From positions 124,001 through 188,000 of the forward strand of contig JADKFE010000003.1 in the NCBI GenBank assembly GCA_016717595.1: a stretch of DNA of 64,000 nt, given 5' to 3'. A program made the position numbers and the translations under genes. Under the pieces are notes generated by a model that was given only the letters and a program-made list of their open reading frames with translations, was not told the origin of the DNA and did not search any database. Below, piece by piece: positions 60,981 through 64,000 of the stretch (the first letter of the stretch is position 1; each line of letters opens with the position of its first letter). The DNA comes from Deltaproteobacteria bacterium. GTDB taxonomy: Bacteria > Myxococcota_A > UBA796 > CAJQPC01.

Positions 60981-61618
60981 ATGTGGCTGATCGTCGGTTT
61001 AGGCAACCCGGGCGCGCGCTACGAAGAGACTCGGCACAACGCCGGGTTTCTCGTCGTGGAGCGCCTCGCGTCTCGCTGGAACATCGACGTCAGCCAGAAG
61101 CTCTTCGGCGCGCTGGTCGGCGCGGGGCAGGTCGCGGGCCACAAGGTGGCCTTGGCGATGCCCCAGAGCTTCATGAACCTCTCTGGTCAGCCCACACGCT
61201 CGGTGATGGGGTTCTACAAGATCCCCGCCGAGCGTGTGCTCGTTTTGCACGATGAGCTGGACATCCCGTTTGGAGATGTGCGGCTCAAGGTGGGCGGCGG
61301 TCATGGGGGCCACAACGGCCTCCGCGACCTCGGCACCCAGCTTGGCGGCCCCGGTTTCCCCCGGGTGCGGGTGGGCATCGGACGCCCCCCGCCGGTTGGG
61401 ACACCGCTGACTATGTGCTCGGCCGCTGGAACCCTACGGAGCGTGACTCGTTGGGGGCCGTGCTGGACACGGCGGCCGACGCGGTCGAGGCTGTCCTTAA
61501 GGACGGCGTTCAGCTCGCCATGAACCAGATCAACGCCCGTGTGAAGCCGCCGAAGCCCTCGGTGCTCCCGGGCTCCTCCCTACTCAGCTTGGCCGTCTTG
61601 GCCGCAGGAGTCATGTAA
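60981..61618 (+). CDS. pth: Peptidyl-tRNA hydrolase, frameshifted as sequenced
   Basis: Pth releases peptides from stalled peptidyl-tRNA and is normally essential. The motifs are GLGNPGARYEETRHNAGF (catalytic His), QSFMNLSGQ, LHDELDIPFGDVRLKVGGGHGGHNG and RVGIGRP. After the last motif the frame is lost. One base is missing in CCGCCGGTTGGG near 61394. Restoring it gives GWDTADYVLGRW and a normal end, for 212 residues in all. Loss of a core housekeeping gene is unlikely, so an assembly error is the best reading. The hppA gene follows two bases after the stop. Confidence 0.92.
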
Positions 61619-61620
61619 AC

Positions 61621-63714
<2,094 letters not shown>

Positions 63715-63729
63715 CCTTCGGGTGACCCC

Positions 63730-64000
63730 ATGATCTATACCGAATACGAGACCATCTACATCCTCAAGCCCGAAGTGCCCGAGGACATCGTTCGCACCCT
63801 CAACGAGAAGGTCGACGGCATCATCGGCCGGTATGAGGGCCACATCCTCATCCGCGATGACTGGGGCAAGCGTAAGCTCGCGTACCCCATCCAGAAGAAC
63901 TCGAAGGGCCACTACCTCTACGTCAACTACCTGGGCCCCTCGGACCTGGTGCTTGAGGTCGAGCGTAACCTTCGCATCGAGGAGAACCTCCTCCGCTTCC
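63730..64000 (+). CDS. rpsF: 30S ribosomal protein S6, 3' truncated by the window
   Basis: The ATG is followed by YETIYILKPEVPEDIV and then GHILIRDDWGKRKLAYPIQKN, the conserved core of S6, which binds 16S rRNA together with S18. About 90 residues are present and the frame runs off the window end. The gene begins 15 bases after the hppA stop. The start is supported by the typical S6 N-terminus; its ribosome binding site (GGGTGA) is moderate. Confidence 0.95.
   Translation, partial: MIYTEYETIYILKPEVPEDIVRTLNEKVDGIIGRYEGHILIRDDWGKRKLAYPIQKNSKGHYLYVNYLGPSDLVLEVERNLRIEENLLRF

Overview
The window is about 64 kb of GC-rich, densely coding bacterial chromosome. It most likely comes from a Myxococcota (former Deltaproteobacteria) lineage. 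The supporting signs are 13 tandem MopE-type Asp-rich metal-binding repeats, two C-termini of the MYXO-CTERM type (Cys-rich patch, hydrophobic helix, Arg-rich end), an MglA-family GTPase, many lipoproteins and beta-propeller proteins, and frequent GTG starts. I see no phage, insertion sequence, integron or CRISPR array. No gap between genes exceeds about 250 bases.

Layout. 1-5 kb: a secreted repeat protein (cut by the window edge), an orphan PfaD-type flavoenzyme and a lipoprotein. 5-10 kb: metallophosphoesterase, PilZ-like protein, M24-fold protein and a frameshifted lytic transglycosylase. 10-17 kb: ABC exporter, TolB-like propeller, DUF983 protein, ECF sigma factor with SnoaL domain, VOC protein, then thiC behind a TPP riboswitch and tRNA-Leu(CAG). 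17-24 kb: a surface and lipoprotein block with a Nudix hydrolase, a three-gene operon (two propeller lipoproteins and a putative outer-membrane barrel) behind a near-consensus sigma-54 promoter, Lgt and a choice-of-anchor lipoprotein. 24-33 kb: tail-anchored MglA-like GTPase, RecJ, a metallophosphoesterase with missing ligands, HemW, a fused M16 protease, an SRPBCC-like protein and a disordered protein. 33-42 kb: NhaD-type antiporter, a class II photolyase/FAD-oxidoreductase fusion with a DUF2256 gene, small membrane proteins, hydrolase, dihydroorotase and twin cyclic-nucleotide-binding-fold proteins. 42-54 kb: M23 endopeptidase, a MYXO-CTERM-type secreted protein, a PhnW-PhnX fusion, a transglutaminase-like lipoprotein, a GT39-type glycosyltransferase cluster and a saccharopine-dehydrogenase-like gene. 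54-59 kb: Cys-less glutaredoxin-like protein, and an NYN/OST-HTH protein divergent from a MoxR-VWA pair. 59-64 kb: the core cluster tRNA-Gln, prs, rplY, pth, hppA, rpsF.

Five genes are each broken by exactly one base at a short homopolymer or GC-rich repeat (near 2103, 8941, 48906, 53770 and 61394). Restoring one base gives a full-length product every time, including the normally essential pth. I read these mainly as consensus errors in the assembly. The observations I find most worth following are the sigma-54-controlled propeller/barrel operon, the tail-anchored MglA homologue, the photolyase-oxidoreductase fusion with DUF2256, and the NYN-LOTUS protein facing MoxR-VWA. None of these is proven to be a new system.
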